Counted from the first letter of the stretch, positions 37,861 through 48,271 are shown. The stretch: DNA of 64,000 bases from an uncultured Collinsella sp. (GCA_934654625.1 CAKUGM010000001.1:186001-250000), one strand, 5' to 3'. The notes: a model not told the origin generated them from the sequence alone. Numbers and translations: made by a program.

Positions 37861-39756
37861 ATGCGTACCCGTTTTCGCGCAATTCTCGCCTTGGCCCTGG
37901 TGCTAATGGCGTCTTTGGTACCTGCTGTCGCCTATGCGAGCAGCTACCAGACATCGCAGGTGGATATGTGGGCGCACGTGGCGTCCGACGGTTCCCTGCA
38001 GGTGAGCGAAGAGCGAACCTTTGAATTTACCGACGATGTCAACGGCGTGTATTGGGAGATCCCGCTTGGACAAAACCAGCAGGGCGAGAACGTGGCCCTG
38101 AATATCAACGCCGTTTCTGTCGATGGGGATGAATTTCAAGAGACGGACTACGCCTCTTCGGGGGATTATGGCGTGTATACCGTGGACACCAGCGGCTCGT
38201 CTATGATTCTTAAAATCTTTATGCCTTCGTCCGATGGATCGAGCGCAGACGTCAAGATCTCTTACACGATGAATGCCGCGGTCATGCTTTGGCAGGATAC
38301 CGCGGAGCTTTACTGGAAGTTTGTGGGCGATGAGTGGTCAGAGGATTCAAACGATGTGACACTCAACGTTTCGTTTGACAGCTCCTTGGTGCGGCAGAAC
38401 CCGGCGGTCGTGGGCGACACGCTGCGCGCCTGGGGTCATGGCCCGCTAACGGCGACGGTCACGCCCGATGACGAGGACGGCGAGGTCGACTACGATGTCC
38501 CCTGCGTGAGGAGTGGCGAATTCGCCGAGGCACGCATTGCATTCCCTGCTTCTTGGGTGCCCTACATGCCATCGAGCTCTCGATCTGATGAAGAGCGCCT
38601 TCCGGATATTTTGGACGAGGAGGAACAGTGGGCCGAAGAGGCAAATGCCCGTCGTGAACGCGCGCGGTTTCTCTCTTACGGCTTGGCGGCGTTGACGAGC
38701 GTCGTCTCGGTGGCGCTGCTGGCGGTGACAGTGATACAGAAGCTGCGCCTCAAGCGTCCCGTTCCCACGTTTAACGAGACGTACTTCCGCGATGTTCCAG
38801 GCGATGCCCATCCTGCCGTGCTCGCGACGTTCATGAACAAAGGCACGGTGCCCGACCGCGCTTTTGTTGCCACGCTTATGAAGCTTACCGACGATCGCCT
38901 GATTAAGCTGCAAAGCGTAGCCACGCCCGGTCAAAAAGCCGCGAGCGACTATTGTATTTCGATGGATAACGGCGGCTTTACAAGGGCAAAGAACGGGATT
39001 GATCGCTCGGTACTCGAACTGTATTTCTTGGGTGTCGAGCGCCAGGGAACCGCCCTTTCGCGTACGTTCCAGTCGTTCAAACAATACGCCAGAAAGCATA
39101 CGAGTACATATTCTAGGCGGTTTGAAAACTACACGCACGCGGTCACGGGGGCCATGGAGTCTGAGGATCTTATCGCTTCCGACGGCACGGCGGCCGTGGC
39201 GCTCACGATCATTGGCGGCACGTTTGTCATAGGGGGAGGATTCATCCAGATGTTCTTCTTGGATGCTCCCGTGCCCAACATCATCGCGTTTGGCGTCTCC
39301 GTTGTCTGCTCGGTGGCTGCCATTCTGCTGGGATTGACGTTCCGTTGCCCAACGCAAAAGGGTGCCGACCTGGAGAACAAGTGCCGTGCGCTCAAGAGGT
39401 GGCTCGAGGACTTCACTCGTCTGGGCGAGGCCGTGCCGGGTGACCTTATCCTGTGGAACAAGCTCATGGTGATGGGCGTGGCCCTGGGCGTCTCCAAGAA
39501 GACGCTGCGCGAGCTCGCAGACGCCGTGCCGCCCGCGGTCCGTAACGCCGAGGGCTTCTACGATTACTACCCCGTGTACTGGTGGTGCTACAGCGACCCC
39601 GCGCTCGACGCTCCCACCGATTCGATTGGCAAGGTCTACCACGATTCCGTTGCCGCGGTGGCGGCTTCGGGGTCCAGCTCCGGCGGTGGCGGCGGTGGCG
39701 GATTTTCCGGCGGTGGCGGCGGTGGCGTCGGCGGCGGAGGAGGCGGTACGTTCTAG
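37861..39756 (+). CDS. DUF2207 membrane protein with Gly-rich tail
   Basis: 631 residues from ATG 37861. A signal peptide (RFRAILALALVLMASLVPAVAYA) precedes an extracellular DUF2207 domain (VDMWAHVASDGSLQVSEERTFEF) to about residue 260, then a membrane span near 290, a cytoplasmic part, two more spans (about 465-515), and a last domain ending in a run of Gly with FSGG and TF. The family is common in Actinobacteria; role in envelope unknown. Confidence 0.85.
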   Translation: MRTRFRAILALALVLMASLVPAVAYASSYQTSQVDMWAHVASDGSLQVSEERTFEFTDDVNGVYWEIPLGQNQQGENVALNINAVSVDGDEFQETDYASSGDYGVYTVDTSGSSMILKIFMPSSDGSSADVKISYTMNAAVMLWQDTAELYWKFVGDEWSEDSNDVTLNVSFDSSLVRQNPAVVGDTLRAWGHGPLTATVTPDDEDGEVDYDVPCVRSGEFAEARIAFPASWVPYMPSSSRSDEERLPDILDEEEQWAEEANARRERARFLSYGLAALTSVVSVALLAVTVIQKLRLKRPVPTFNETYFRDVPGDAHPAVLATFMNKGTVPDRAFVATLMKLTDDRLIKLQSVATPGQKAASDYCISMDNGGFTRAKNGIDRSVLELYFLGVERQGTALSRTFQSFKQYARKHTSTYSRRFENYTHAVTGAMESEDLIASDGTAAVALTIIGGTFVIGGGFIQMFFLDAPVPNIIAFGVSVVCSVAAILLGLTFRCPTQKGADLENKCRALKRWLEDFTRLGEAVPGDLILWNKLMVMGVALGVSKKTLRELADAVPPAVRNAEGFYDYYPVYWWCYSDPALDAPTDSIGKVYHDSVAAVAASGSSSGGGGGGGFSGGGGGGVGGGGGGTF

Positions 39757-39780
39757 CGCACGGCTTGCTATATATGCGCA

Positions 39781-39817
39781 AAAGGGGTCCGGCGGAGTGT
39801 GTCCGTCGAGCCCCTTT
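39781..39817 (+). terminator. terminator after DUF2207 gene
   Basis: AAAGGGG (39781-39787) and CCCCTTT (39811-39817) enclose a partly paired inner region. The remaining space to 39950 shows no gene. Confidence 0.6.
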
Positions 39818-39949
39818 CGAATCCCGGTGCAACCGCGGAGAGAGCTGCGGCTGCATCCGAGCGCAGGCTTTAGCCCGTGCTCGCTATGTGTTCTTCCCTG
39901 CAGGTGCGTCGCGCATCAAGCTGCCCTCGAGATGCGAGCGCTTTGCAGG

Positions 39950-40597
39950 TCAGGCACTGAGGTCTAAACCGTAAAGATACATCTCGCGCGGAAGTACCGA
40001 TCGCTCTTCGCGCGTCGATTTGTATCGTCCCAGACGCTTCATGCCATGGACTTCGTAGAAAGACCACGTGCAATCGCTGTCGGTGTAGAGATATGCCTTG
40101 AGGTCGCCCAGTGAGGCATAGTACGAGGAGGCGGCGTCGAACAGCACCGTTCCGATACCGAGGCCCTGCGCCGACGGATCAACCGCGAGCAGCGTGATCT
40201 CGTTGTCGAGGGTGAGGCCGCTCGATGCGAGGAGGCGCTCGTCCACTTCGCGCATGCCGTCGTACCACGTCTGGAATGCGCGCGTGGCTTCGGCGTCATA
40301 GGAGTCCATCGCGCTGGCCGATTCCGCTTCGAGATCCGCCCAGCGGGCCAAGTCTTGGCTGTAGCCGTTTTCCGACCGGGCAAGAACGATGCCGCGGGGC
40401 TCCCCATCGATAAGCGCAACTTGCGAAAAGGTGGAAACCGAGAGGCAGTGCGCAAGGTCGCACGTTGCCTCGAGGGTGCCAAACGTCGCATCGGGGACAT
40501 CATCGTCGTCGTGCCATAGCGTGCGGACGATCTCGACCAGTGGCTCGAAATCATCTTCTTCAAACGGTCTGTACAGCACAGTCGACACTAGGCACAC
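39950..40597 (-). CDS. GNAT-family N-acetyltransferase
   Basis: 215 residues, GTG start at 40597 (GAGGGAAAGG upstream). RPFEEDDFEPLVEI opens the fold; ITLLAVDPSAQGLGIGTVLFDAA is motif A with the acetyl-CoA Q-x-x-G-I-G loop; WSFYEVHGMKRLGRYKS is motif B. It acetylates a small molecule or protein; substrate unknown. Confidence 0.85.
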   Translation of the reverse strand: MCLVSTVLYRPFEEDDFEPLVEIVRTLWHDDDDVPDATFGTLEATCDLAHCLSVSTFSQVALIDGEPRGIVLARSENGYSQDLARWADLEAESASAMDSYDAEATRAFQTWYDGMREVDERLLASSGLTLDNEITLLAVDPSAQGLGIGTVLFDAASSYYASLGDLKAYLYTDSDCTWSFYEVHGMKRLGRYKSTREERSVLPREMYLYGLDLSA

Positions 40598-40838
40598 CTT
40601 TCCCTCGGCAGATTCATACCACCGTTCGGGGTGTGGAATATGGTGTCTTCATGTCCACACGTCAACTGCGTCATTTCTACGCAAAGGCGCCATCGCCTCT
40701 CGGTATTTTCTTCAAATAACACGTGTATCGCCTGCGACTTTATCCGCCGATGCGCTACATTAGTGATGTATGTGGAAGAGGGGGTCGATGCTGCAAATCG
40801 TGCGGCATCAAGGCCCCTTTCGCGACAAGGAGGAAGGC

Positions 40839-42473
40839 ATGGCCGCTGATGTGAAGATCGGGCGCGCGCTGATCTCGGTCACCGACAAGACCGGCGTCGT
40901 CGATTTCGCACGAGCACTGGTTGACGATTTTGGCGTTGAGATTATCTCGACGGGCGGAACCGCCAAGGCGATTGAGGCTGCGGGCGTGCCCGTTACCCCG
41001 ATCGAGGAGTTTACCGGCTATCCTGAGATGATGGACGGCCGCGTGAAGACGCTGCACCCCAAGGTCCATGGCGCCCTGCTGTGCCGTCGTGACTCCGAGG
41101 AGCACATGGCCCAGGCCAGCGAGCACGATATCAAGATGATCGACCTCGTGGTGGTGAACCTCTACGAGTTCGAGAAGACCGTCGCCGCTCCCGATGTGAC
41201 CTTTGCCGACGCTATCGAGCATATCGATATCGGTGGCCCCTCCATGCTGCGTTCTGCTGCCAAGAACAACGACTCGGTTACCGTGGTGTGCGATCCGTCC
41301 GATTACGCGATGGTTCTCGACGAGATGCGCCGTCACAAGGGCGCGACCACGCTGGGCACTCGCCGCCGTCTGGCCGCCAAGACCTATACGCGTACCGCTG
41401 CCTACGACACCGCCATCTCCACGTGGCTCAACGGCTATCTGGCGGAGGAGGCTCCCGAGGCTCCCGCTTCTGCTGGGTTTGTTCCCCCCGCGGCAATCGA
41501 CCTGCATCTCGAGAAGGTCGAAGACCTTCGCTATGGCGAGAACCCGCATCAGGCCGCTGCCGTCTACCGTTTTGCCGATGAGTTTGGCAACTTTGCCACC
41601 TCGGCCAATCCGCTCGTGGGCGCCAAGCAGGTCCAGGGCAAGCCGCTCTCCTACAATAACCTGCTCGATGCCGATGCCGCTTGGAACGCCGTGCGTGAGT
41701 TCGACGAGCCCGCGGCTATCATCCTCAAGCATCAAAACCCCTGCGGTTCCGCTGTTGCCAAGACCGTGACCGAGGCTTATGATCGCGCCTTCGCCTGCGA
41801 TCCCAAGAGCGCCTACGGTGGCATCATCGCCTTGAACCGCGAGGTTCCCCTCGAGCTCGTGGAGCATTTTGCCGACCGCGACAAGCTGTTTGTCGAGGTG
41901 CTCATCGCCCCGTCCTTTACCGAGGAGGCGCTGGAGCGCCTGAGCCGCCGCAAGAACCTGCGCGTTCTGGAGACGGGTGGTGCCGATGGCCACGCTCATC
42001 TCGAGGCTCGCACCGTTGATGGCGGTATGCTCGTCCAGGCTGTGGACACCGTTTCCGAGGATCCTTCGACCTTCACCTTCCCCACGATTCGCAAGCCTAC
42101 GGACAAGGAGATGGATGACCTCCTGTTTGCCTGGCGCGTGGTGAAGACCGTCAAGTCCAACGCCATTTTGATCGCCAAGGATCAGTCCGGCATCGGCATG
42201 GGTCCGGGCCAGCCCAATCGCGTCGACTCTGCGCTGTTTGCGTGCGAGCGTGCCGAGGAGACCTGCAAGCGCATGGGCGTCGAGGCCGCGGGCTTTGCCG
42301 CCGCAAGCGACGCGTTCTTCCCGTTCCGTGATAACGTGGACGTGCTTGCCGCCCATGGTGTGACCGCGATCATCCAGCCCGGTGGCTCGATGCGCGACGA
42401 GGAGTCCATCCAGGCTTGTGACGACCACGGCATCGCCATGGTGTTCACGGGCGCTCGTCACTTCCGTCACTAG
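40839..42473 (+). CDS. purH: bifunctional AICAR transformylase / IMP cyclohydrolase
   Basis: 544 residues from ATG 40839 (AAGGAGGAAGGC upstream). N-terminal MGS-like cyclohydrolase domain ([29 protein letters not shown]) and C-terminal AICARFT domain ([31 protein letters not shown], ending GARHFRH). It makes the last two steps to IMP. Full length for the family. Confidence 0.97.
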   Translation: MAADVKIGRALISVTDKTGVVDFARALVDDFGVEIISTGGTAKAIEAAGVPVTPIEEFTGYPEMMDGRVKTLHPKVHGALLCRRDSEEHMAQASEHDIKMIDLVVVNLYEFEKTVAAPDVTFADAIEHIDIGGPSMLRSAAKNNDSVTVVCDPSDYAMVLDEMRRHKGATTLGTRRRLAAKTYTRTAAYDTAISTWLNGYLAEEAPEAPASAGFVPPAAIDLHLEKVEDLRYGENPHQAAAVYRFADEFGNFATSANPLVGAKQVQGKPLSYNNLLDADAAWNAVREFDEPAAIILKHQNPCGSAVAKTVTEAYDRAFACDPKSAYGGIIALNREVPLELVEHFADRDKLFVEVLIAPSFTEEALERLSRRKNLRVLETGGADGHAHLEARTVDGGMLVQAVDTVSEDPSTFTFPTIRKPTDKEMDDLLFAWRVVKTVKSNAILIAKDQSGIGMGPGQPNRVDSALFACERAEETCKRMGVEAAGFAAASDAFFPFRDNVDVLAAHGVTAIIQPGGSMRDEESIQACDDHGIAMVFTGARHFRH

Positions 42474-42480
42474 GAGTTTT

Positions 42481-42522
42481 GCCGGATCTCGTCGCTTGCT
42501 TGAGCGTTGGGGTCCGGCTTTT
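42481..42522 (+). terminator. terminator after purH
   Basis: GCCGGA (42481-42486) pairs with TCCGGC (42513-42518), with further partial pairing inside and TTTT after. Confidence 0.75.
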
Positions 42523-42691
42523 GCTAAAGGCGTCCCGGTTGGGCAATATGCCGCGTGGTTGCGCGGTACCTTGCTCGGGCCGGGGCGTTTTCGCTATCAA
42601 AAATGAGTTTCGCGCGGTTTGAGCCAAAGCCTGCGAGAACGACGGGGCATCATGTCCCGCGTGTTGATATGAAAAAGGAGCCGTGGCCGCT

Positions 42692-43420
42692 ATGACGGTA
42701 CGTGACGAGGATCTTTTCTCCAATCCTGAGGAGCTTCGTGCCTACAGGGAGTTCTGCGAGACGCAGCAGGCCGTGCCGGACTTCCAGCTGGACCGTCCCG
42801 CTCTCGTATGTCGCTGGCGTATGGCGCATAGGCAAGTGCCCCTGCTCAACAGACATATTCGCGCTCTTTCTCAGCGCTTGGTGCAGGGCCGTCCGCTCAC
42901 TACCAATATGCTCTCGTGGGCAAAGCAGCACGTGGAGTGGTCCTTGGCCGAGGGCACCTATGCCGACCCTAACGGCGTGCTCATGCTGGTGATCGACGTG
43001 AACGGCAACGCGGCCATGACTGTGGGCGCCTACGAGCCCTTGACCTCGACATCACATGATGCGCTCGTAGCGCGTGCCGAGCAGGCTCATGCCGAGCAGG
43101 CGGAGACGGGTGTGGCCCCGGAGGCCCTTTGCTGCGTGAAGTCGGGCACCCTTTATATGGCTGCTGCGGAAGGGGAGCACCTGTGCGGCTCCATGACGCT
43201 TGTGGAGCAGCTGGCGGCAACGCGCGGTTACCGCGTGCTGCGCGCTACGCCCGGCGCTAAAGATGATGCCGTCCGTTCGCTGAACGACCTCGACGGCGCG
43301 CACCTGCTCGTCTCTGATGAACACGGCGTGGTTGTGGAGGATGAGACGGCAGAGAACTCGGTGGACGATCTCGCTGTCGCCAATTTCCTGGCCACAGGGG
43401 TTGCCAAGCTTTTCTCCTAG
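42692..43420 (+). CDS. unrecognised cytosolic protein, 242 aa
   Basis: 242 residues from ATG 42692 (AAGGAG 12 nt upstream; GTG 42683 is an alternative). N-terminal half basic (LVCRWRMAHRQVPLLNRHIR), central strand GVLMLVIDVNGNAAMTVGAYEPL, C-terminal beta-rich region with AHLLVSDEHGVVVED. No signal peptide or membrane span. The shape faintly recalls aminotransferase class IV proteins but key residues are not evident. It sits between purH and a two-component system. Confidence 0.6.
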   Translation: MTVRDEDLFSNPEELRAYREFCETQQAVPDFQLDRPALVCRWRMAHRQVPLLNRHIRALSQRLVQGRPLTTNMLSWAKQHVEWSLAEGTYADPNGVLMLVIDVNGNAAMTVGAYEPLTSTSHDALVARAEQAHAEQAETGVAPEALCCVKSGTLYMAAAEGEHLCGSMTLVEQLAATRGYRVLRATPGAKDDAVRSLNDLDGAHLLVSDEHGVVVEDETAENSVDDLAVANFLATGVAKLFS

Positions 43421-43506
43421 TGGGACGCTTGCTTACATTGTTGCCACATGCGGCGGCTTTGCCGTTGCCTGGTTCATAATGGGAAGCGACCGAAAGGGGC
43501 TTTTCC

Positions 43507-44172
43507 ATGGCGAAGATCTACATCGTTGAAGATGACGACGCCATTCGCGCCGAGCTCGCTCTGGCGCTTGAGCGTAACGGCTACGAGCCGCTTGCCTGCA
43601 CGACGTTTGACCATGTGGTCGATGACGTGCTCGAGGCTTCTCCCGATCTGGTGCTGCTTGACCTGAGCCTGCCCCAAACGGACGGGCAATTTATCTGCCG
43701 TGAGCTGCGTGCGCATTCGGATGTGCCCATCATCGTGCTCACCTCTCGCACGACAGAGGTCGACGAGGTCATGAGCATGACGCTCGGTGCCGACGATTTT
43801 ATTCCCAAGCCCTACAGCTTGCGCGTCCTTATCGTGCGCATGCAGGCCTTGCTGCGCCGCAGTACCTCCGCGCATGCCAAGACCGTGCTGAGGCATAACG
43901 GGCTTGAATTGGACATGGGCCGCTCCCGTGCGCTATTTGAGGGCGCGGAGGTTGAGCTGACTAAAAACGAGCTGAGAATCTTGAGTTTACTCATGCGCCA
44001 TGCGGGCTCGATCGTCTCGCGCGAGGCCATCATGCGCGACCTTTGGAACTCCGATACGTTTATCGATGACAACACCCTGACGGTTAATATCAATCGTTTG
44101 CGCTCCACGCTCGACAAGATCGGAGTACATGGATATTTGACCACACATCGTGGCCAGGGCTATTCGGTGTAG
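43507..44172 (+). CDS. OmpR-family response regulator, BceR-like
   Basis: 221 residues. Receiver: EDDDAIR acidic pocket, phospho-Asp in LVLLDLSLPQTDG, Thr in VLTSRTTEVDE, Lys in FIPKPYS. C-terminal winged helix (LTKNELRILSLLMRHAGSIVSREAIMRDLW). The S-L-P-x-x-D-G and 'FIxKPYSLRVL' pattern fits BceR-type regulators of peptide antibiotic resistance. Operon with the kinase 6 nt downstream. Confidence 0.9.
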   Translation: MAKIYIVEDDDAIRAELALALERNGYEPLACTTFDHVVDDVLEASPDLVLLDLSLPQTDGQFICRELRAHSDVPIIVLTSRTTEVDEVMSMTLGADDFIPKPYSLRVLIVRMQALLRRSTSAHAKTVLRHNGLELDMGRSRALFEGAEVELTKNELRILSLLMRHAGSIVSREAIMRDLWNSDTFIDDNTLTVNINRLRSTLDKIGVHGYLTTHRGQGYSV

Positions 44173-44178
44173 TGGCGT

Positions 44179-45240
44179 ATGGTCAGGTATTTGAGGTCGC
44201 ACAGCTCTGCGGTGCTGCTGTCACTGCTGGCCACGGGACTTATCTGCAGCGTTTTGCAGGCTACGAGCGTGCGCACGCAGATTGTGGTCCTGGTCGCTCT
44301 CATTGGCGTGGCGGGCACGTTGCTCGGTGCCCTGGTGGACTGGTTTTGCCATCGAAGGTTTTATCGAAGCTTGGAACGATGCGCAGATAATCTCGAAAGC
44401 GCTTCATGGGCCATGGAGATGATAGAGCGTCCGGAAGACGCCGAAGGCGAGGCGGTGTATGATGCCGTCCGCGCCATTGCCAAGTGCGCGAACGATGAGG
44501 TTGCGGCATATCGCCGGCAGGTGGCGAGCTATCGCGAGTACGTCGAGACCTGGGTGCACGAAGCAAAGACCCCGCTCGTCGCGGCTCATCTTATGCTCGA
44601 AAACTTGGACGAGGACCTTGCAGGGGGCGTTCGACCCCAAGAGATGCGTGAGAAGATCGACGCTTTAACAGAGGAGACCGACCGCGTCGAGGGGTATATC
44701 GAGCAGGCGCTGTTTTACGCCCGTTCGGAAACGCTCGATCGCGACTATGTGGTTCGAGATGTGCCCTTGCAATCAATCGTTACGTCGGCGATCAAGCGCA
44801 ATGCACGCACGATGATTTCGGCCCATGTGGCCCCCGTTTGTCGCGGCCTCGACCTTGAGGTGTTCGCCGACGAGAAATGGGTCGAGTTTATCTTGGGGCA
44901 GCTTATTCAAAACAGCGTGAAGTATGCGCGCGACGAAGGCGCTCAGCTGGTATTTGCGGCGACCCGTGTGAACGCGGGAGGCGCCGAAGATTGCGTAAAG
45001 CTTGTCGTGCGCGATAACGGCTGCGGCGTTCCCGCTGCAGATTTGGATCGCGTGTTCGACCGCGGCTTTACCGGCGAAAACGGCAGGAGCGGTAAGCGTT
45101 CCACGGGTATCGGCCTGTATCTGGTCAAGCGCCTGTGCGACAAGATGGGGCTGGGCGTCGCAGCGCGCTCCGAGCGCGGGGAGTTCTTTGAGGTCGAGAT
45201 CACGTTCCCGACCAATCGCATGCATTATTTTGAGTCGTAG
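44179..45240 (+). CDS. sensor histidine kinase, BceS-like
   Basis: 353 residues. Two membrane helices near the N-terminus (about 9-30 and 34-57) with almost no external loop, as in intramembrane-sensing kinases. H-box WVHEAKTPL (about 116-124), N-box LIQNSVKYA, G1 DNGCGVP, G2 STGIGLYLV. BceS kinases usually sense an ABC transporter; none is encoded beside it. Confidence 0.9.
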   Translation: MVRYLRSHSSAVLLSLLATGLICSVLQATSVRTQIVVLVALIGVAGTLLGALVDWFCHRRFYRSLERCADNLESASWAMEMIERPEDAEGEAVYDAVRAIAKCANDEVAAYRRQVASYREYVETWVHEAKTPLVAAHLMLENLDEDLAGGVRPQEMREKIDALTEETDRVEGYIEQALFYARSETLDRDYVVRDVPLQSIVTSAIKRNARTMISAHVAPVCRGLDLEVFADEKWVEFILGQLIQNSVKYARDEGAQLVFAATRVNAGGAEDCVKLVVRDNGCGVPAADLDRVFDRGFTGENGRSGKRSTGIGLYLVKRLCDKMGLGVAARSERGEFFEVEITFPTNRMHYFES

Positions 45241-45290
45241 GCGTCTGGCGCGACTCGTGGTGCCTCGGCCTTAGACGGTTGCATATAAAA

Positions 45291-45318
45291 GGGTCCCGGC
45301 TCTTGTGAGTCGGGACCC
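45291..45318 (-). terminator. bidirectional terminator, mainly for usp gene
   Basis: GGGTCCCGGCTC / GAGTCGGGACCC, 12 bp with one G-T and loop TTGT. On the minus strand TTTTATA follows. Lies between the converging kinase and stress protein genes. Confidence 0.85.
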
Positions 45319-45355
45319 ATCTGCTGCTTTTATTGCGCCCTCACGGGGCGCCAGG

Positions 45356-45793
45356 TTACTTCACGACCAGGATGTCGCACTCGGTGTTCCGGAGCAGGAA
45401 CGTGGAAATCGATCCGAGCAGAGCGTACTTGATCGAAGAGAGGCCGCGTGCGCCGCAGAGCACCAGGTCGGGTTGAATGACATCGAGCATCTCGTCCTTG
45501 AGCGTCTCGCGGATGCGGCCGGCGCGGATGATGACTTCAACATCGGGAATGTCGGGGTTGGCCTTGGCTTCCTCAACTTGCTTTTCAATCGAGTTCTTGA
45601 ACGCCTCCTCAAGGCCGTTCACTAGGTCGACAGGGTAGGAGCCGGCGGACTCAAGTGCAGTCGAGTCGATTACATGGCCGATGATGAGCTTGGCTCCGTT
45701 GTTCGCGGCGACCTTGATAGCGCGCGCGAGAACAAAATCCTGCTGTTCGGTGCCGTCGAGCGCGACAAATACCTTCGAATAACCCTCGTTCAT
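45356..45793 (-). CDS. universal stress protein, UspA family
   Basis: 145 residues: VFVALDGTEQQDFVLARAI start, GAKLIIGHVID strand, and the ATP-binding GARGLSSIKYALLGSIS (G-x2-G-x9-G-S). Probable ATP-binding stress regulator. Monocistronic, with the shared terminator. Confidence 0.92.
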   Translation of the reverse strand: MNEGYSKVFVALDGTEQQDFVLARAIKVAANNGAKLIIGHVIDSTALESAGSYPVDLVNGLEEAFKNSIEKQVEEAKANPDIPDVEVIIRAGRIRETLKDEMLDVIQPDLVLCGARGLSSIKYALLGSISTFLLRNTECDILVVK

Positions 45794-45985
45794 GTTTGCC
45801 TCCTCAATGGCTCTGCGGCTCCCTTGGCCGCGTTGCCTTACAGCGGTTATACCCGGCTTTAATCACCCGGTACCTCTAAATTCTGTAAATGACGGTGCTT
45901 TTTTTCGAGCATGCACGCAACGTGGGATAATGGTACGCAAAGTTGTCGCGGCGCTGCATGCCGCGGCCCAGGCGAAAGGCTTCTT

Positions 45986-46921
45986 TTGGATATCATCGAA
46001 CTGCTTAAATCGGCCTTCTTGGGTTTGGTCGAGGGCATCACGGAATGGCTGCCCATCTCGTCCACCGGCCATATGATCTTGGTCGATGAGTTTATCAAGC
46101 TCAATGTGAGCAAAACGTTTCTCAACATGTTTCTGGTGGTTATTCAGCTGGGTGCGATCCTCGCTGTCTGCGTGCTGTTCTTCCATGAGCTCAACCCGTT
46201 CTCGCCCAGCAAGGGCAAGGAGGGGCGCCGCGACACGTGGAAGCTTTGGGGCAAGATCGTGCTCGGATGCATTCCTGCGGCCGCTATCGGCCTGCCGCTG
46301 AACGACTGGATGGAAGACCATTTCTACAATGCCCCCGTGGTCGCCGTGGCGCTGATCGTTTATGGTATCGCCTTCATTGTTATCGAGACGCGCCGTGCGC
46401 GCATGCGCGAGACCATGGCGGTGCTGCCCGGCGGCCGTCCGGCCGGTGCGCATTTTGCGGCTCCTGCGGCGGGGGAGGACGACGACGAGGACTTTGGCTC
46501 CATTGCCACGCTGGATGACCTTTCGTGGAAGACGGCGTTGGGCATCGGGCTGTTCCAGGTGCTTTCACTTGTGCCCGGCACGTCGCGTTCGGGTTCGACT
46601 ATCATCGGCGGCTTGCTTTTGGGCTGCACGCGCGCGGTGGCGAGCAAGTTCACGTTCTTCTTGGCCATTCCCGTCATGTTTGGCGCAAGCGCGCTCAAGC
46701 TCGTCAAGTTCTTCCTCAAAGGTGGCGCCTTCGGTGCGCCCGAGGCGGCGATTTTGGGCGTGGGCTGCTTGATCGCGTTCGTCGTATCGCTCGTTGCCAT
46801 CAAGTGGCTTATGGGCTTCGTGAAGCGCCACGACTTCAAGGTCTTTGGCGTCTACCGCATCGTCTTGGGCGTTGTCGTGCTTGCGTACTTCTTCATCGCC
46901 GTGCCCATGCTGGGGCTCTAA
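45986..46921 (+). CDS. uppP: undecaprenyl-diphosphate phosphatase
   Basis: 311 residues. Start inferred as TTG 45986 (GAAAGG 6 nt upstream; gives [17 protein letters not shown]). Catalytic [14 protein letters not shown] and PGTSRSGST motifs and eight or so membrane helices. Recycles undecaprenyl diphosphate for cell wall synthesis and gives bacitracin resistance. An unusual acidic insertion (EDDDEDFG) lies in a cytoplasmic loop near residue 165. Confidence 0.93.
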   Translation: MDIIELLKSAFLGLVEGITEWLPISSTGHMILVDEFIKLNVSKTFLNMFLVVIQLGAILAVCVLFFHELNPFSPSKGKEGRRDTWKLWGKIVLGCIPAAAIGLPLNDWMEDHFYNAPVVAVALIVYGIAFIVIETRRARMRETMAVLPGGRPAGAHFAAPAAGEDDDEDFGSIATLDDLSWKTALGIGLFQVLSLVPGTSRSGSTIIGGLLLGCTRAVASKFTFFLAIPVMFGASALKLVKFFLKGGAFGAPEAAILGVGCLIAFVVSLVAIKWLMGFVKRHDFKVFGVYRIVLGVVVLAYFFIAVPMLGL

Positions 46922-46947
46922 GGGTTGCCGTTTCGTTTGAGATGACA

Positions 46948-46981
46948 GGCGCCGCTTGGCAAAGGCCGGGCGGCGCCTTTG
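46948..46981 (+). terminator. terminator after uppP
   Basis: GGCGCCGC (46948-46955) pairs with GCGGCGCC (46970-46977), followed by TTTG. Lies between convergent genes. Confidence 0.75.
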
Positions 46982-47980
46982 TTATGCCGTGACGACGTGC
47001 TCGGGCATGATGCCGCGAACGAGGTAATCGATTTGCGCTTTGAGCGTCATGCGCCGTAGAGTGTCGTTGGCCTCTTCGGTGCAGAAGGCGGCGTGCGGGG
47101 TGACGATGCAGCGCGGATGCTCGATAAGCGCGCGATTGGGCGAGGTCTCATCGGCGAGGACGTCGAGGGCGGCACCCCGGATGCCGCGTGCGCCATTGCT
47201 CGAGATGCCCTCGTCCAGTGCGTCGAGGAGCGCTTCTTCGTCGACGATGGGGCCGCGGGCGGTGTTGATAAGGAAAGCGCTGGGCTTCATGATCTCGAGT
47301 TCATGGGTGCCGATGAGATTCTCGGTTTGCGGGATAAGCGGGCAATGTAGACTCACCACGTCGGATGCGGTAAGCAACTCGTCGAGGGTCTCCACCTTAG
47401 CGCATCCCGCCTGGGCAAGCTCCTCGCGGGTTCTGGTCGGCGCCCATACCACGACGTTCATGCCGAGCGCTTGCGCGATGCTTGCCATGGAGCGGGCGAT
47501 GTTGCCAAAGAACACCAGACCGATTGTTTGTCCTTGCGTGCGATGCGCAGTGTAGCCGCCGGTCGGTTCCCAGGCACCGCCGAGCACTTCCCGGTTGGAG
47601 AACGTGATCTTGCGCATGAGGTCGAGCATGAGGCCCGTTGCGTGCTGTGCGACATCGAGGGAGCAGTAGCCCGGGCAGTTGGTGGTGATGATGCCGTGAC
47701 GCGCCAGTGCGGCTACGTCAACGTGGTTGACGCCGATGGACATGCTCGAGACGATACGGATGCCCGCTTGCGCCATGGCGTCTGCCGTTGCGCTCGATAC
47801 AGGGCCGAACTCACCGATAAAACCTTCGCATCCGGCCATCTGCGCGGGATCGGGGTCGACGAGTGGCTCGTGCGCGCACCCGACGAGCTCGATCTGTTCG
47901 TCCATGCCCCACTCTCGCAGGATTTGTCGGGCTTTTTCCGTTGAACCGTCTACCATGTAGTACAAGATGCGATGTGCCAT
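46982..47980 (-). CDS. D-isomer specific 2-hydroxyacid dehydrogenase
   Basis: 332 residues from ATG 47980. Substrate domain plus NAD domain: GLVFFGNIARSMASIAQALGM (Rossmann turn), VSLHCPLIPQTENLI, FLINTARGPIVDE with catalytic Arg, AALDVLADE with Glu, TPHAAFCTEE with His. The third Gly of G-x-G-x-x-G is missing (FGNIARS). Possible phosphoglycerate or other hydroxyacid dehydrogenase; substrate not predictable. Confidence 0.85.
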   Translation of the reverse strand: MAHRILYYMVDGSTEKARQILREWGMDEQIELVGCAHEPLVDPDPAQMAGCEGFIGEFGPVSSATADAMAQAGIRIVSSMSIGVNHVDVAALARHGIITTNCPGYCSLDVAQHATGLMLDLMRKITFSNREVLGGAWEPTGGYTAHRTQGQTIGLVFFGNIARSMASIAQALGMNVVVWAPTRTREELAQAGCAKVETLDELLTASDVVSLHCPLIPQTENLIGTHELEIMKPSAFLINTARGPIVDEEALLDALDEGISSNGARGIRGAALDVLADETSPNRALIEHPRCIVTPHAAFCTEEANDTLRRMTLKAQIDYLVRGIMPEHVVTA

Positions 47981-48271
47981 GGGCCTCTCTCCTTCGTTAA
48001 TCTGCCCCTCATTATGCGGCGGCGGGCTGGGCTTTGCACGAAGGCTGGGATGACGTAACGCTAGCGCCACAATCAACGGCGCGGGCGCGTTATGGCGAGG
48101 GCATACAATCGTGCATCGTGTAGGGCCCGCTGCTTTTCGCCGTGTTCCCGATGACCTCTCGTGAACCCCTGATGGTCGCGAGCTTGCTTGGGCCGCGCGT
48201 CCGCGCGGGCGGCTATACTGGTACGGCTCATATGTCTGGCGCATCGCGCCATCTGGAATGGAGTTTTGTTC

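Noticed and set aside
40755-42470. 571-codon minus-strand frame opposite purH
   Set aside because: A mirror of the high-GC purH coding frame, with low-complexity Gly/Val/Leu sequence and no ribosome binding site.
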